This document shows positions 51,861-64,000 of a stretch of DNA of 64,000 bases, piece after piece. The translations under genes and the position numbers were made by a program. Source of the stretch: Nemopilema nomurai (Eukaryota; Cnidaria; Scyphozoa; Rhizostomeae; Rhizostomatidae); contig ML133493.1 in the NCBI GenBank assembly GCA_003864495.1, forward strand, positions 2,611,820 through 2,675,819, read 5' to 3'. The stretch's first letter is position 1, and each line of letters starts with the position of its first letter. The notes beneath the pieces were generated by a model that had not been told where the DNA came from, searched no databases, and saw nothing but the letters and a program-made list of their open reading frames with translations.

Positions 51861-52275
51861 ATGTTGGGGTACCTTTTTGAGGTCCGGATTGGCCTGGGGT
51901 GGGCCATAATCTTTCTCCCTGACCTCATCATTCAGGAACTTAATTTTATTGGACTAGTAAAGACTTGCAGAATGCGACATATTAAGCACAGAGAGCACCG
52001 AGAACGGAATCGAGAAGAGATGAATTTTATAGAAGATGACTGGGATGATGGCGAGGAGGTATGCACCCAAATCAATAAGTTTCTTTGATTAGGGTTCATC
52101 TGATACATCACTGTTCTATTTATATTCTGGCTTTTTATTTTTGCTTTTCGTAATCTATTTAATCTGGCGGAAACAGCAATGCTTAACGTAGATAAATGGG
52201 ATTTTTCAGGGACTATCTAGATATTCTGGGGGATTTTACATGCAGACAAAAGAAGCAAAAGCTAAGTCCATTTGA
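51861..52275 (+). CDS. Possible two-exon small membrane protein of 87 residues, unproven
   Basis: An ATG at 51861 opens 66 codons with a hydrophobic segment (GLGWAIIFLPDLII), a basic His/Arg stretch (RHIKHREHRERNREE) and an acidic end (EDDWDDGEE). It stops at a donor GAG/GTATGC after 52058. A 151-base intron with a good acceptor (GATTTTTCAG) leads in phase to 52210-52275 (GLSRYSGGFYMQTKEAKAK, then stop). An alternative reading uses the acceptor at 51935 as the exon start. No family is recognised. Confidence 0.2.
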
Positions 52276-55200
52276 GTTACAATGGCACTGTTTCATCACT
52301 CAAAGGCAATGGGCGCACCAAGGACTAAAGCTTGCTTTACAGAAGCTTCTTCGGCAGTGGTGTGCAAGGGATGATTTGGGCATTTCAGTGGCCCACACAT
52401 AAGGAAGCACACGCACCAACTCTGTGGGCTTCAAATGCATGGATTGGCGGCGACTCTTTGCATTGTCAGGTTATCGTTACCGCTGGTGATCCAGCGTGGA
52501 AATTTTACATTCGAGAAGTGGAACTTGCCTGCTGGAGGTGCCACCCTTTAATGAAAGGAGTGTGTGTCCACTGCACTGTCATTTAGCGATTGGTCTGCCG
52601 TATGGGCTATGGGGTTGGTCATCGCTAATTGCAAAAAGCCCCCTGAAAAAACACAAACCGGAAGCTTTATAACTGCAGTTTGAAATAGTTGAAATTCGGC
52701 AAGACGCTATAATGAAATTCTTAGTTCACTGTCTGTTAACCCTTCTTCTATAAATATCCTCTTTTTCTTGCTTCCTTTTCCCCGCTCGTACTGGAGACGC
52801 ACTGTTTGCCTCAAATGGCTCACAAGAGTACAAGTGCGATGGATTTTTGCAAATATGGCGCATAGGCCTAATGCTACGGGGGATTTATATTGCAATGATT
52901 ACCTTGATAAAAAGAGCTTCTTATTCTGTAACTCTTGGTTGCATGTCTTTATATTCAGTGGAATTGTTCTCAAGGTAATGTCATTTTGAGAAAATCTTTC
53001 TCGCAACCTATCATTTCATAACTCAAGTATTGATCTACTTTGTTTATGCTTCAGTCCTTTCTATCTAGTTACTGTCTTTTTCACTGTCATTATGCTGTGT
53101 TCTGAAAGGAGGGTGGGACTAAGGGAAGAGGGTGCGTTTGCTGTTGGCGTTGATGAATGCAAGGCCAATCAAGGACAGCCTCTTTGGTGTGGTTTTTCAC
53201 CAAGGTGAACTGTAAGGTATCGATTTAGAAAACCTTCCCACCCTTTCACTGGGAACACAAACTATAAGAGCTTTGCCTCGGTTTCCCACTGTCAGCTGTT
53301 GATCAAATTCAATTTGCGTCATTAGATGGGGTCTATTAAATACATTCTTCCAACTTGTAATCTGGTACTCTAAACTTTCCGGAGCGGAAATTAGGTCCAC
53401 AGATAACTTGCCACGAAGCCACGCAGCCACGCAGCCTCGATTCCATGCTCGGTTATCTAACTTAGACGGTATTTTGTTACATAAGGCTGTGGTTTAGTGC
53501 TGGTCAGTGATGGATCCTCCTCAACCGCCTAATCTGAAAAAACGAGATACCATGATATCGATGACAAAGAAATAAAGGGATATCGGAATGATCCATGAAC
53601 AAAGCGTTTGTCTTGAATAGAAACGAATTCCTTTGGCTTAAGTTTCTTTCAACGAAGGCTATTCTAATACTTCGAAAAGACATCATTTACTTGGAAAAGA
53701 GTTACCTTGATAGAAGCCACCGAGATTAAATATTTGCACAGGATGGAACTGGTCGAAGAGAAAAGACTTCTGTATAAAAACAAGCTTTCACTGTCGATTT
53801 TAGATTGAATGAGCCCACTAGTTGCAGGAATTGCATTACAGTGGAGCAAGTCATTACAGAGTATCAATCAAGAGATATCAAGGGCAATCATGAGTCACTT
53901 TAAACAATAGACAATTCAACCAAAAATCTCTTCAAAATAGGCTTTCAGCCAAGGGCGTGGTTCGTACGTTCACACCCACTCTGGAAAAGAGATGGTATCT
54001 TTTATTTATTTGCGATTCTTGAAGAAAGTATTCGATAAAAGGAGATTATGGTGAAACCGAGGCAACACAGAAATACATGCATCACCCCATCAAAACTTGC
54101 AAGGTTGAAATAACGTTTACTACCATGCATGCATACTGAGTTTTATTTGCACATAATTTAGGGGAATAGCATGTGAGCGGCAGCAACTCATGAACGTCCA
54201 GAGCAGAGCAGTAACAGAGCAATGAACGTCCAATCAACGCAAATTAACAGAAGGCAGTCTGAAGAGTGGGGTGTGATGGATAAGGTTAGCACTATCCACC
54301 GTAACTGATGGACGCCCAAATAGGAGTCAAGGATAACCGGAGAGAAAGTGTTTAGGTGCCAATTATTCGATCACATATGCAGAGGGCAGAGCCGAGAAGA
54401 ATTGCATTATTACTAGAAAGATTACAAAAATGATTTTGATTTGTGACTAGATTCACGATTTCATGCTTCCCAAAGGGATGCAGTTTATGACAAAGGCCCT
54501 TGAAGAAAGGGTTATTGGCTCGATTAGCAGGTTCTTTCAGGAAACATGCCATAATGTCAAATCAAAAGGCCCTTTTGTCAAAGAAATGAGAATTGGGGGC
54601 TGGGGGTTGGTTGTAGGGGAAAAGATTTGGAGGGTGGTTTTTACTAATAAAAAAACCTTAAATTATGCTTGCAATATCCAAGACCAAAACTTAAACTGTA
54701 ACAGCAAGCGAGAGCAGAGACATTTTTGCTCCTATACATTCATTAGAAGCAAATGTCCGAGAGTACATGAATTTCGTGCATTTGAGTTTCTTCACATGGA
54801 AACGAACGTGCAGCACTTCGATGTGGCTTGGAGAATGAATGAGTCCTTAACGGAACCGATAATGATGGCGAGCAAAAGTCTAGCGGGGTTTGTTGTCGGA
54901 GCCGTGCCTTTGTGTTCAGTTATCTCTCTTTAAAAAACTCATTAAATGAAAAGGACACTGGGAAAGCTCGCTTAATCTCTTAAACGAGAACTTAAGAGGA
55001 CCACAAAGCCGAATTAGAGGACATCAATTTCACATTACTCTGATGGTCAGTAAAGTATATTATAATTTCTTTTGTGCAAAAAGAGCCGGCCATCTAAAGG
55101 GAAGAACGTTAAGTCTGAAGATTCTGGATGCAAGCGGATTTGTTATTCAACTCTGGTTCCGTGTCCCGAAAGCGAGAGGCCCTCGTTATGATTGTAGTTA

Positions 55201-56615
55201 ACCCATTAAGAAAACAATTGAAATTATAAATCAAAGAGTTAGTAGGTGTCATTGTCTTCTACTGTGACAGTATTTGTGCACGAAGAATCGTCCAATAACT
55301 TCATTTAGCTTCACCTTTGCCTCCACATTAAAGGTAAGCTATTAAAGCTCCAGAAAGAATCCAGGAAGCGTAGCGACTTGCAGTTCTCCGCTATGTGTAA
55401 AGGATTCTGTTACGCCTTCAATTGATAAGCCTTACGAGTTTCAATCTCTCCTGGCGCACTTGTTATAGGACCATTCATTAGTGCAGTCATCTCACCTCGA
55501 TAAAAGAGCTTGAGAGAAAGAGAGGGCTGTATCCGTTTCGGCTCAAATTTACATAAAGTCTTGCGAGAATGATGGGGGCTGATTTGCACAAATTTGAGCT
55601 AACTGTAATGTTTGTCAAATGAATGCTATCAATATGTCGTACGTGAATAATATTTGGAGACGTTTTGATAGGGTTCAATCCTGAAGAGCTTTGTAGCTTA
55701 AACCAATAATAGCAAATGATTTGTATAAATTTCTGTGTCATTGAATGAAGCGGATGGCAGTTCGAAACAGGTCACGTTACGTGTAACACGATGCATCTCA
55801 CGATATAACGTTTCTATTGTAAAAAATTTGAAGGGTGATATTGAAAACTAGATACCCTACAGCCTAAAACTAGATAGCCTAAATCTAATTGATGGGCTAG
55901 TATGCGAAAGAGGATAAGAGGAAATGACTACTAGGAACTCAAGAAAAAGTCGAGAAATTTTTTATTCAATTCTCTTCTTTCTTCTGTTTCGATGGTGGAG
56001 CTTACAAAATTTGAAGTCATTTTGTCAATGGCACTTTCTTAATCCCCCCGCTACAGATAAGAAGCTGATTAACTATGGCAAAGACGTCCTGATAGTTGAA
56101 TTTTTTGATAGTTGAATCATTTAGCCTTGGTGCTACAAAGGTATATTATTACAGATAAATGACTGAGTATTAAGCATGAATATGTCTATAACTATAAGGT
56201 GATTATTGATGCCGAAGTTTGAGAAGGATGGTCTATCTTCAGATTTAGCCTTCGATGAAGCATTGGAGACTACTTGTAGGTTGATGATATTATCAACATG
56301 CGCAAAAAAGCTTTTTGTGAAGAAAAAAGCTCTGTTCAGTGCTCGTTCTGTTCTGTGGTACTTCCTAAGAAGATCACCTGAAATTATTGGTCCAATTTTT
56401 CAACTGCATTAATCACACTTGTCTTCAACTGACCCGAGAGTCAAATAGCTGTACCTTGCTTTATTTGCTTAGCACATTTGACTATACTAGAATAGAATGC
56501 TTACTTTATATGCAAACAAGCGCAAGGTTCGGTCATTTCTTTAATTGTTTCTAAATTCATTGCGTGTACATTTTACAACCCAAACAGCAAAGTTAATAAA
56601 AAGTCAAAGAATTCT
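52276..56615. other. Intergenic DNA, no gene recognised
   Basis: Includes a 156-codon ATG-initiated frame at 54463-54933 with no recognisable domain; chance is about as likely as a gene at this base composition. Open segments near 52395-52586 and 52790-52980 have plausible splice borders but are open in more than one frame. Confidence 0.45.
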
Positions 56616-56870
56616 GCATAGCGGACAAGTGGCACAGCGGACAAGTGGAATAGCGGACAAGCGGCACAGCGGAAAAGTGGCATAGCGACAAGCGGCACAG
56701 CGGACAAGTTGCATAGCGGACAAGTGGCATAGCGACAAGCGGCACAGCGGACAAGTTGCATAGCGACAAGTGACATAACGGACAAGCAGCACAGCGGACA
56801 AGCAGCACAGCGGACAAGCGGCACAGCGGACAAGCGGCACAGCGGACAAGCGGCACAGCGGACAAGTGCA
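56616..56870. repeat. 16-base satellite array, about 16 copies
   Basis: The unit is GCGGACAAGCGGCACA. Copies are adjacent, with some 15-base units lacking one base and with C/T and G/A substitutions. The distal copies (56790-56870) are nearly identical and the proximal ones more diverged. It is GC-rich in AT-rich surroundings. All three minus-strand frames are open across it because the unit has no stop in any frame, giving Cys/Leu-rich pseudo-proteins. Confidence 0.92.
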
Positions 56871-59800
56871 CCGCCGGCCGCATTTCAGTTACATGACCAA
56901 TCTGCAGATTTCAGAGCTACCTGCTTTCACTGATAGCAGAACTACTTTGACGAAATGCGATTTTACTTAGCAGGAGACCCGAGACACAGTGGTCCTTCCT
57001 TGGTTTCTTACCTGATTCTGGTCACTTTTAAGCTTTACAGTTTTACAGCAGTAACTCTTAACTACCATCTAATACCAAGATCTTGACATGAAATTCCTCG
57101 GCGTTGTCTAAATGGTTGAAAATCCTTTTGTTTTTTGAGGCTTCTAACGACTTTTCTCTTATCAGAAAATGAGTTATAGTTTTTCAGTGTGGGTCTTCGT
57201 TCGGCGTCTGGCCATTTATTGAAGTTCAATAGAAAAGGAGTCTCCAGATAGCCAAGTGTCCCGATCCAGAACTCTAGCTGTCTTTGCAAACCACGCGTCG
57301 TCGCTCATGATCTATTACAGGATTTTATCTTCTCTGGGCTCAAGAGAAAGCAGCGAATTTGCAGCTATTTTTCATTCACCTGAAGTTAACGCTATTTCGG
57401 GCGCCAGTGTCTTTAGATTAAAAGATTATGATTTCACGCGGCACAGGTTTTGCCAATCTTGCCACGTTAATGAAAATTCGGAATAAAATTTTCGTTTTCA
57501 GATTTTCATAACTTAGAGGTACTCTATGACTTGAATACATTCAGTTGAACTATGGCAATTTCCTGCTCTTTATCTTTTCTGGCATAAACTGAATCCAGCA
57601 GCTTGTTAAGTCTCTCACCAAATGGCAAATAACTTATCTAGGCTCTTTTTTTCTTAATCAGTTTCCTAAGTAACTAATATGAATGAGGACTTAACTGCAC
57701 TTAAAGCATTTAAATCCTCTTATATGCTTGTGTGTTTATAGTCTCGCGAAGATGCACCCATTGATGAGGCAAGTAGGTGCATCTAATAACTGCACCATCC
57801 AGCCATGCTTTTTTTCTCCACAAATTATGTGTGTAACAAAATAGTATTCATTTGCATATTTAAGGAAGTTTCAATGTGACTTTAGTCACTCAAAGTCAAA
57901 TATATTCTACTTAAATCGATTATTTTCCTTCGTAGTGCTAAAATATTTTAATGCATACACCAGTAAGATGCTCTTTGAGATTAGACGGTCGAACTTGTCT
58001 GCTAAATGTTGTTGTCAAATCCTTTGCAATGAAAAGCTTGTTTGATGATTCTTCGAAGCACGTGCTTTGATCATATCTTTTAGCCCCTTAAGTTGTGTTC
58101 TAATTTACATGGCAGTCAAACTGACCCCTCATGAAATCTTTCACATAACCTGGCAACGAATGAATGACGCGTGTTGAAGAATCGGATCCTTTACCCACCA
58201 AACTGCTTGCCAAACATGAAAATTAAGAGCTGTCTAAAGCTCCAAAGCAGAGAAGACACAGCGGAGAAACCTCGTGAAGCCTGCTATATCGCGGCCGTGC
58301 TTAGCTGTGTACAGAATCCTTAATAAGTTATAAATGCTGCTTATAATTGCTTCCTTTGAAACAAGATTTGTTCCCATGGAGAGCTGTTTGCACCGTTTTG
58401 TGCCCGACCCTAATCTCGGAATATTTTGTAAGCAAAATGTTTCAAAACTAGCTAATCCCGCTTTCCTTTTGGTCGGCGAAGTGAGTTGTTTATTCGGAAT
58501 CAAATAAAGTGAATATTGTAAATTACATCAAAGGAAAGAACGTTAAAGGAAAAAATTGTGAGCATTTTTTCTTTGCACTCTGCGCCGCATATAAAACCGC
58601 AAGAGTTTGTTACCAGCTGCCTGAAGAGGTACCGCCTTGCTTGCCCAATGTGTTTTGCTGTTCGAAAATGCTGAATGAAGCGATTTTTGTTTGCATCTAC
58701 CGCAATGAAAGTTTCTGCGTGTTTGCATTTCCAGCTCAAGTTCGTTGGTCCGTTGTTAGGACGTTTTATCGTAAAGACAAGTAAGAAAGGTGCGTCTAAT
58801 GTTAGTGGTAGGGTATGCAGGGCTGGCGGATTTTTGTTAGAAGGGGGAGGGGGGCAAAATGTGAAAATTGTGATTTTCCTTCTTTTTCTTTCTAACTGGG
58901 CTTGAAATTTTGCTCTATAAAAAGGTGAGGAGGAGCATGGCCCAAGCGGCTTAGCCAACTATGGTATAATGTGGCATAAGCTAAAAAGCATAGTTAATTA
59001 TATCTTATTATCTCTATATACTAGTGAGTATCAGAATTGAAGAAGTTTTGTACCGGGGAATAGCAAAGGGTGGGTTGGTTGAGTCATGATTTCAGACAAG
59101 GCAATCTGCCTTGGGGAGTCCTGATTCCAAAGGATACATTGAAAAGCAGAGTTAAACATTCTTCGGAGACTAAGGCAAATGATTGACTTGCTTTTCTAGA
59201 GATATCTGTAAAATGATAAAACCCCAAACGGCATCAATGTCTATGCAGCAGCTAAAGTGGCACACTATAATTTGTGCCAATAGTGCCAGGCTAAAGGGTT
59301 TGTGTTGTGCCAATGGTGCCAAAATACACTGTCTACTGAAAATTAGAAGAGCCTTCTGAATTTGTTTTGAATAGGAGCTTCTTCTTCGACTGGAACAGTT
59401 AGGATGGGAACAGAAACAGCCTAAATCATGACATGGCCCTTTCATAATGCATATAGGATACCTTTTATTGGTTTTCCGTGTCTTCAGCCTTAATAGAATA
59501 TTATTTAGCGAACACATCTGTGCACCAAAATGATCTCATTTGCCAGCAGAATTCTTTTCTGATCGGATAACTGCGTGAAAAACCAAGAGCAAGGTGACCT
59601 CTGCTGATCGTAGAAAAACGCAAAGATCAAATCGTTTCCATGGCGAGTTGTTTTGAAAGGAATGCCTTTGCAAAATTAAAAACTAAAAATATTTTTCACA
59701 GAAAAAAGGGCTAAATTTAATGAAAATGGCAGTGTTAACCGATTTTGCGATTTGTAAGTAAACAAGTCATTTTCGACAATCTGGGTCAAACGTAAGAAAA

Positions 59801-62580
59801 ATCAAAGAGGAGAGAACACAATCTTAATAAAAAGGAAACAATTTTTGTTTGTAAATGAAAAGCCGCAGCTACGCCGCAAATAACTGTAAACACAAGCCAA
59901 TCCGTATGATTAACCTGAGCTGTGTTTTAGCTAGCTCTAAATATTATGATAGATAAAGAAGTTCGAATGTAGTAAATGAATGAGTGTAGTGTGGTGAATG
60001 TAGAAGAGGTTTGAATCATCCGGTCTTTTATCTGCTCACCGAAAAATCTTGGTAGGTCATACGCCAGTTCGGGTCGAATGCGTAAGCAGGCTCTAAATGG
60101 CCTAATACTGCTACTTTTCTTAGAGCGGCTCGTGCCACTCAAAGAGCCTCTGCGCTGTTGCAGCCACTTCGATATTCACGGAGTTCTCGCATATTTGATA
60201 TCAGGGGGTGGAGCTCAAATGGATTGCAAACGATAGACGTGGATATTGTTTCAAGAGAACGGGAGAAGCTGAAAGTCTGTCGTACCTTGTGCGTCTTCTG
60301 CTTGAATATTGATATAAGAAGTCTAGTGGTGACATAAATTCACCACGTGTTACAAATAGCAACTTCGACTGGGAATATGCAGAGCCTTCGTGAAAAAGCT
60401 GATCACCCTTGATGGAAGCTTTAGCCCCTCATCTGTTAGGGTCGGTGCTTTAGACCAGTTTCCATTTGATAGGCAGATTTGAATGATCCTACCTTTAGGA
60501 ATCCTCTATAAAGCCTTGAGAGAAAGAGAAGAGTTCTGAAAACCTCTTGTAAAGTACTTTGAGAGGAGCGACGAAAGCGGGACAGTAAAGAATATCCTCT
60601 AAAGGGAATATCCCCTAAAGAGATTTGATGGTATAGCATTTCGAAACGTCTTCTTAACTAAAGATGCCAATGCGCCGGACAAGTGCGATAGGAAGTCTGA
60701 TTTTCATGTTTATTGACTCTGCGTCTTCTTCTGTGAATCTTGAGTATTGCTTGTCTGGCTGTTGCTAATCATATTCTGATTTGGAGTGGTAAATATAGCT
60801 ATGCTATATTTTGAAGGGTGAGGAGCTACATGCTATGCAAATCAACCTTGATGGGTTCTGAACACGGTCATCATACCCAAAGGGGCATTCCGCGGTACGA
60901 ATGCTTTGCGATTGTTTGCGGGTGATTTGCATGAAAATGCGCGCATATGAGACGATGGGAGTGAAAGATGGGTCTGTTGAGTGCGTCTTGGACAAGGACA
61001 ACTGATGACCAGCCACGAATGACCCCACAGTAAAACCAATGGCGCGAACTGAATCTCTGAGCCAGTACCGAAGTCACTTCGAGGATATGTCGACTTTTCC
61101 ACTGGCTTAAAGAGGGATGTATTGTACCAGGGCAAAGACAAGCAGATTTAACCAAAAGAATTCACATCTTACCACACATTGTCAATCAGGGAGACTATAT
61201 CTGGCGTCGTAATGATAACCTCCGACCTCTGATCCCGCAAAGTAGTTTATAGCAGCGAGCGATCAGATACTTGCCTTGGGGTCAATCATGGTGAGAGTGG
61301 CCTAGAATGGAATGCAACCAGATGTCAGCCCGGGCAGAGCAACCGATCATGTTATTTGGTCGATAGATACTCGCAACTGTTCAAGGAAGTTCTTCGAACT
61401 CAAAGGAAACTATGAATGCGAACTTTACAAAGCAGTAAGAGCAATGAATTGTTAGAATTAAAGCTGTTTTCTGTGAATACGGTTGTTCGAAGGAATTAAA
61501 ATTGATAGCTTTCAAAGGCTTAATGACATGCAGTTTCTCGTTTCACAGATAGCACCAGTTCATTCACATGACAGAATCTGTGCATCTGGGGCTTGTCATT
61601 TGGTTAAATGGCAGCCCACTTTGGCCTAAAAGGGTTCCATGTAAGGGATCTCTTGAAGTGAAGGGCTAGTGGACTGTTGCTTTTTCGAAATAGCTCCATG
61701 CGGATGACTGTTCTTAAAGCAGCAATTCAGGCTGCAGCGTAAAAGTAAACCCACCCCAGAACATTGTTATAAGCAATTGTAATTGCAACACAACATTCTT
61801 GCCTTGAAGGTAGGGTAAAAGGTCTTAAATGGTAGGGTAAAATCTTTCTAGTATCTGCATCCTGCACTAATCTTTACTTCAAGGAGGGCTAGAAAAGACT
61901 TTTCTCATTGCTGCGAGGAGTCATTCAAAAAGCTTCATCTCCGGCAGAAGAAAGAGAAATGTCCGCTAAGCGTGCAATCATCCATTGAACAAAGCATCGC
62001 AGAAATCGAGAATGATGGCGTTTAATTTTAGAACAGCTGATGAGAGTCAAAATAATAGACTTAATAGATACATAACATGTCCGAAAGGAAATGTTATTTA
62101 ATGTTCCTGAGCTCACCACGAAGTTGGTTAATTGTCGACATACTGGGTCATATCAATTTGGGAGCGACACTATTAATTTCAAAAATATTATGATCCAAAA
62201 TGAAAGGTAATACGTTTAATGAGTTTACTGTTACACCAAGACCACTACTGCAATTGTCATGGGGAAGTTGAACAAACAGGTCGAGCAACTGCTGGGTCAC
62301 TTTTCGGGGTGGTGCTCATCTTGGGACGTCTAAAGAATCAACTAATGAAATCCTTTTGACCTGAGAAGAAGCTGGATCAGTGCCTTTTGTGCCATCGGGC
62401 ATTCTTGCAGGTCTAAACTGGGTCGAAAGCAAGATTGATAGGAACATCTCTCAATTGCTTCAAGGTTACTGCAGTTTAATTCGGCGTTCTGGTTATAGTT
62501 GGCAGAAAGTGAATTGTTCTTGGTGTTATAGGGGAACATGCATGCCACTTCTTTTTGGACCAACGAAGAGAGATGAATGA
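56871..62580. other. Intergenic DNA, no gene recognised
   Basis: Near 58590-58596 a TATAAAA motif precedes an ATG at 58668 and a strong donor (CAA/GTAAGA) at 58780/58781, so a first exon is conceivable. No downstream exon was identified. The 152-codon minus-strand frame at 58500-58958 has no recognisable domain. Confidence 0.45.
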
Positions 62581-62720
62581 ATTAGAGATGTGAGTAATGA
62601 TGGAGATTGGGGAGAGAAGGAGGAAAGAGAAAAGAAGGAAAGAACAGGAAAGGGGAAGCGGAAGGAAGGAAGAAGGAATGAAATAAAAGGAAAAGTGAAA
62701 GAATTGGTTGAGCAAGGTTA
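62581..62720 (+). repeat. Purine-rich (GA) low-complexity tract
   Basis: Almost only A and G on the plus strand with GGAAAGA-type motifs. The complementary minus strand yields a Leu/Ser/Pro/Phe-rich open frame that is a composition artefact. Confidence 0.8.
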
Positions 62721-64000
62721 GGTGGCTGGAAGTGAATTAAAGAAGTTAAAAGTCGAAAAAATTGTAAATGATGGAGAGGAATTGCCAGGGAAGGAGAAAG
62801 GATAAGTGAATAGGAAATGTATGGGAAACAAGAAAAGAAAGACAGAACACCCAGGAAATACCAGAGTGTCTTAATTCTACTTCTGTAGTCATTTGTTAGA
62901 GACAGAGCTTTTATTGCATGTGGCACTAATCACATGTCACGTGTTAATGACTTGGTCCTTCTCAAAGTGTACTACTAGAGCAAAGTTTCTTTCGTCCGTT
63001 TTGGGTCAACTAAAATTTGGAACTTAGTTCTGCGAAGAGCCTCTTCAAGGCACCACAACCAAACACAGTGCAGTAGTTCTGCATTCTTATTTCTGATTGA
63101 AGCATCTCTTTTGACTAAATCATGTGCAATCCTGAAATGTCTGGTTTGACATGAAGAATCAAAGGCGAAGAATAACCTGTTCTTGCATTATCAACGATGT
63201 TCTTCCAATAAATGGATATTCTGGACGCGTTCCCTTGGCTTGACTAACCCAGTCAAATCGTCGTCTTGCCGTTATCTGCAAGAGCCCCTTCGCTCGATTG
63301 TTGGCTAGGCAATTTGCTTTCATATGCTGATTGCCTGATTGCCAGTTTTAATTCATATACATGTTTGCAGGATAGGAGTATAAGTAACGATCTGCAATCG
63401 TCATCATCATACTGGTGATGAACACAAAGTGTAATATAAAATGATGCACAAGCAAAAGTTCAATATCACTGTTTAAAGGAGCACTTTTGAACCCTGTGGC
63501 TAACTTTCGAAATAATGCTTGGGACTTTCTGACGTGAATCTGTTATAAAGACGACAATGCTTAGTGATATGGAAAGATGAAGACAACCATGTAGGTGTTT
63601 GCATTGTTAAATGCTTTGCTTGTTTGTTTCGCATTGCTCCCGAAACACTCTGGAATTCCATCTTCACTGCTCAGCGAGAACCAACTAGAGAACTGGCTCA
63701 CCCCACCGTTGGCCTCTGCATAATGGAATTTCCACACGAAGAACGTCCTTAATGTGAAGGTTTTGAAGAAATTAATGGCTTATTCCAAAAGATATTTTGA
63801 ATGCTCGAGATAAATGTTTGTAGCTTTAAACAAGATAAGGAAACACAGAGGATAATTCACCAAAGTTTTGCGTCAAACTTTGGACGAGCTTAAACAGTTC
63901 AACCTCAAGAATCGTTTGATGATTTAAGCTGCAAGTTAATGAAACAACTAGCATAAAAGGGATCAGACCAAAGTAAATAAATCCAATGTAGGGATTATCT
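62721..64000. other. Intergenic DNA, no gene recognised
   Basis: Short open frames only, with nothing resembling a known protein or RNA gene up to the window edge. Confidence 0.5.

Noticed and set aside
54463..54933. 156-codon plus-strand open frame
   Set aside because: No domain, no flanking splice evidence, and about one frame of this length is expected by chance in 64 kb.
56573..56883. Cys-rich proteins on the minus strand
   Set aside because: Three overlapping frames are open only because the 16-base satellite lacks stops in any frame.
58500..58958. 152-codon minus-strand open frame
   Set aside because: No recognisable domain, low-complexity proline and lysine runs, and competing open frames on the other strand.
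62476..62926. Leu/Ser/Phe-rich minus-strand frames
   Set aside because: Shadows of the purine-rich low-complexity tract.

Overview
The window is eukaryotic, most likely from a non-vertebrate animal. Genes are split by introns of roughly 100 to 1000 bases with GT-AG borders, the DNA is AT-rich, promoters carry TATA and CCAAT motifs, and short satellite arrays are scattered between genes. The deubiquitinase gene keeps almost exactly the length of human USP38, which fits an early-branching, slowly evolving animal such as an anthozoan cnidarian. That placement is inference; nothing in the window proves it.

Layout. (1) 1-4189: no gene. It holds a small inverted-repeat transposon (2521-2801), a possible tRNA-like SINE fragment (about 3108-3202) and the 3' flank of the next gene. 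(2) 4190-11207, minus strand: a complete eight-exon USP38-type ubiquitin hydrolase of about 1043 residues. Its exons were joined by splice sites and reading phase. (3) 11208-11952: a compact divergent promoter with an inverted CCAAT box, a perfect CRE and a TATA box. (4) 11953-17194, plus strand: a seven-exon gene for a previously unrecognised single-pass membrane protein of about 1180 residues, with a signal peptide, a cysteine-free ectodomain and a very long Ser-rich cytoplasmic part. Its largest exon carries an apparent frameshift. (5) 17195-42423: about 25 kb without a convincing gene, with several tandem arrays and one possible small spliced gene near 38.1-38.7 kb. (6) 42424-43932, plus strand: an intronless microsomal cytochrome P450 of clan 2 type with all family motifs, followed by tandem repeats in its 3' flank. 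(7) 43933-64000: no convincing gene. There are unproven small exon-like segments near 51.7-52.3 kb, a striking 16-base satellite at 56.6-56.9 kb and a purine tract near 62.6 kb.

The three firm genes show no shared pathway: one removes ubiquitin, one is a membrane protein of unknown role, one is a haem monooxygenase. USP38 and the membrane-protein gene are head to head and may share regulatory DNA. The most novel item is the membrane-protein gene. No reverse transcriptase, transposase, rRNA or confident tRNA was recognised, but weak or decayed copies could be missed by eye.
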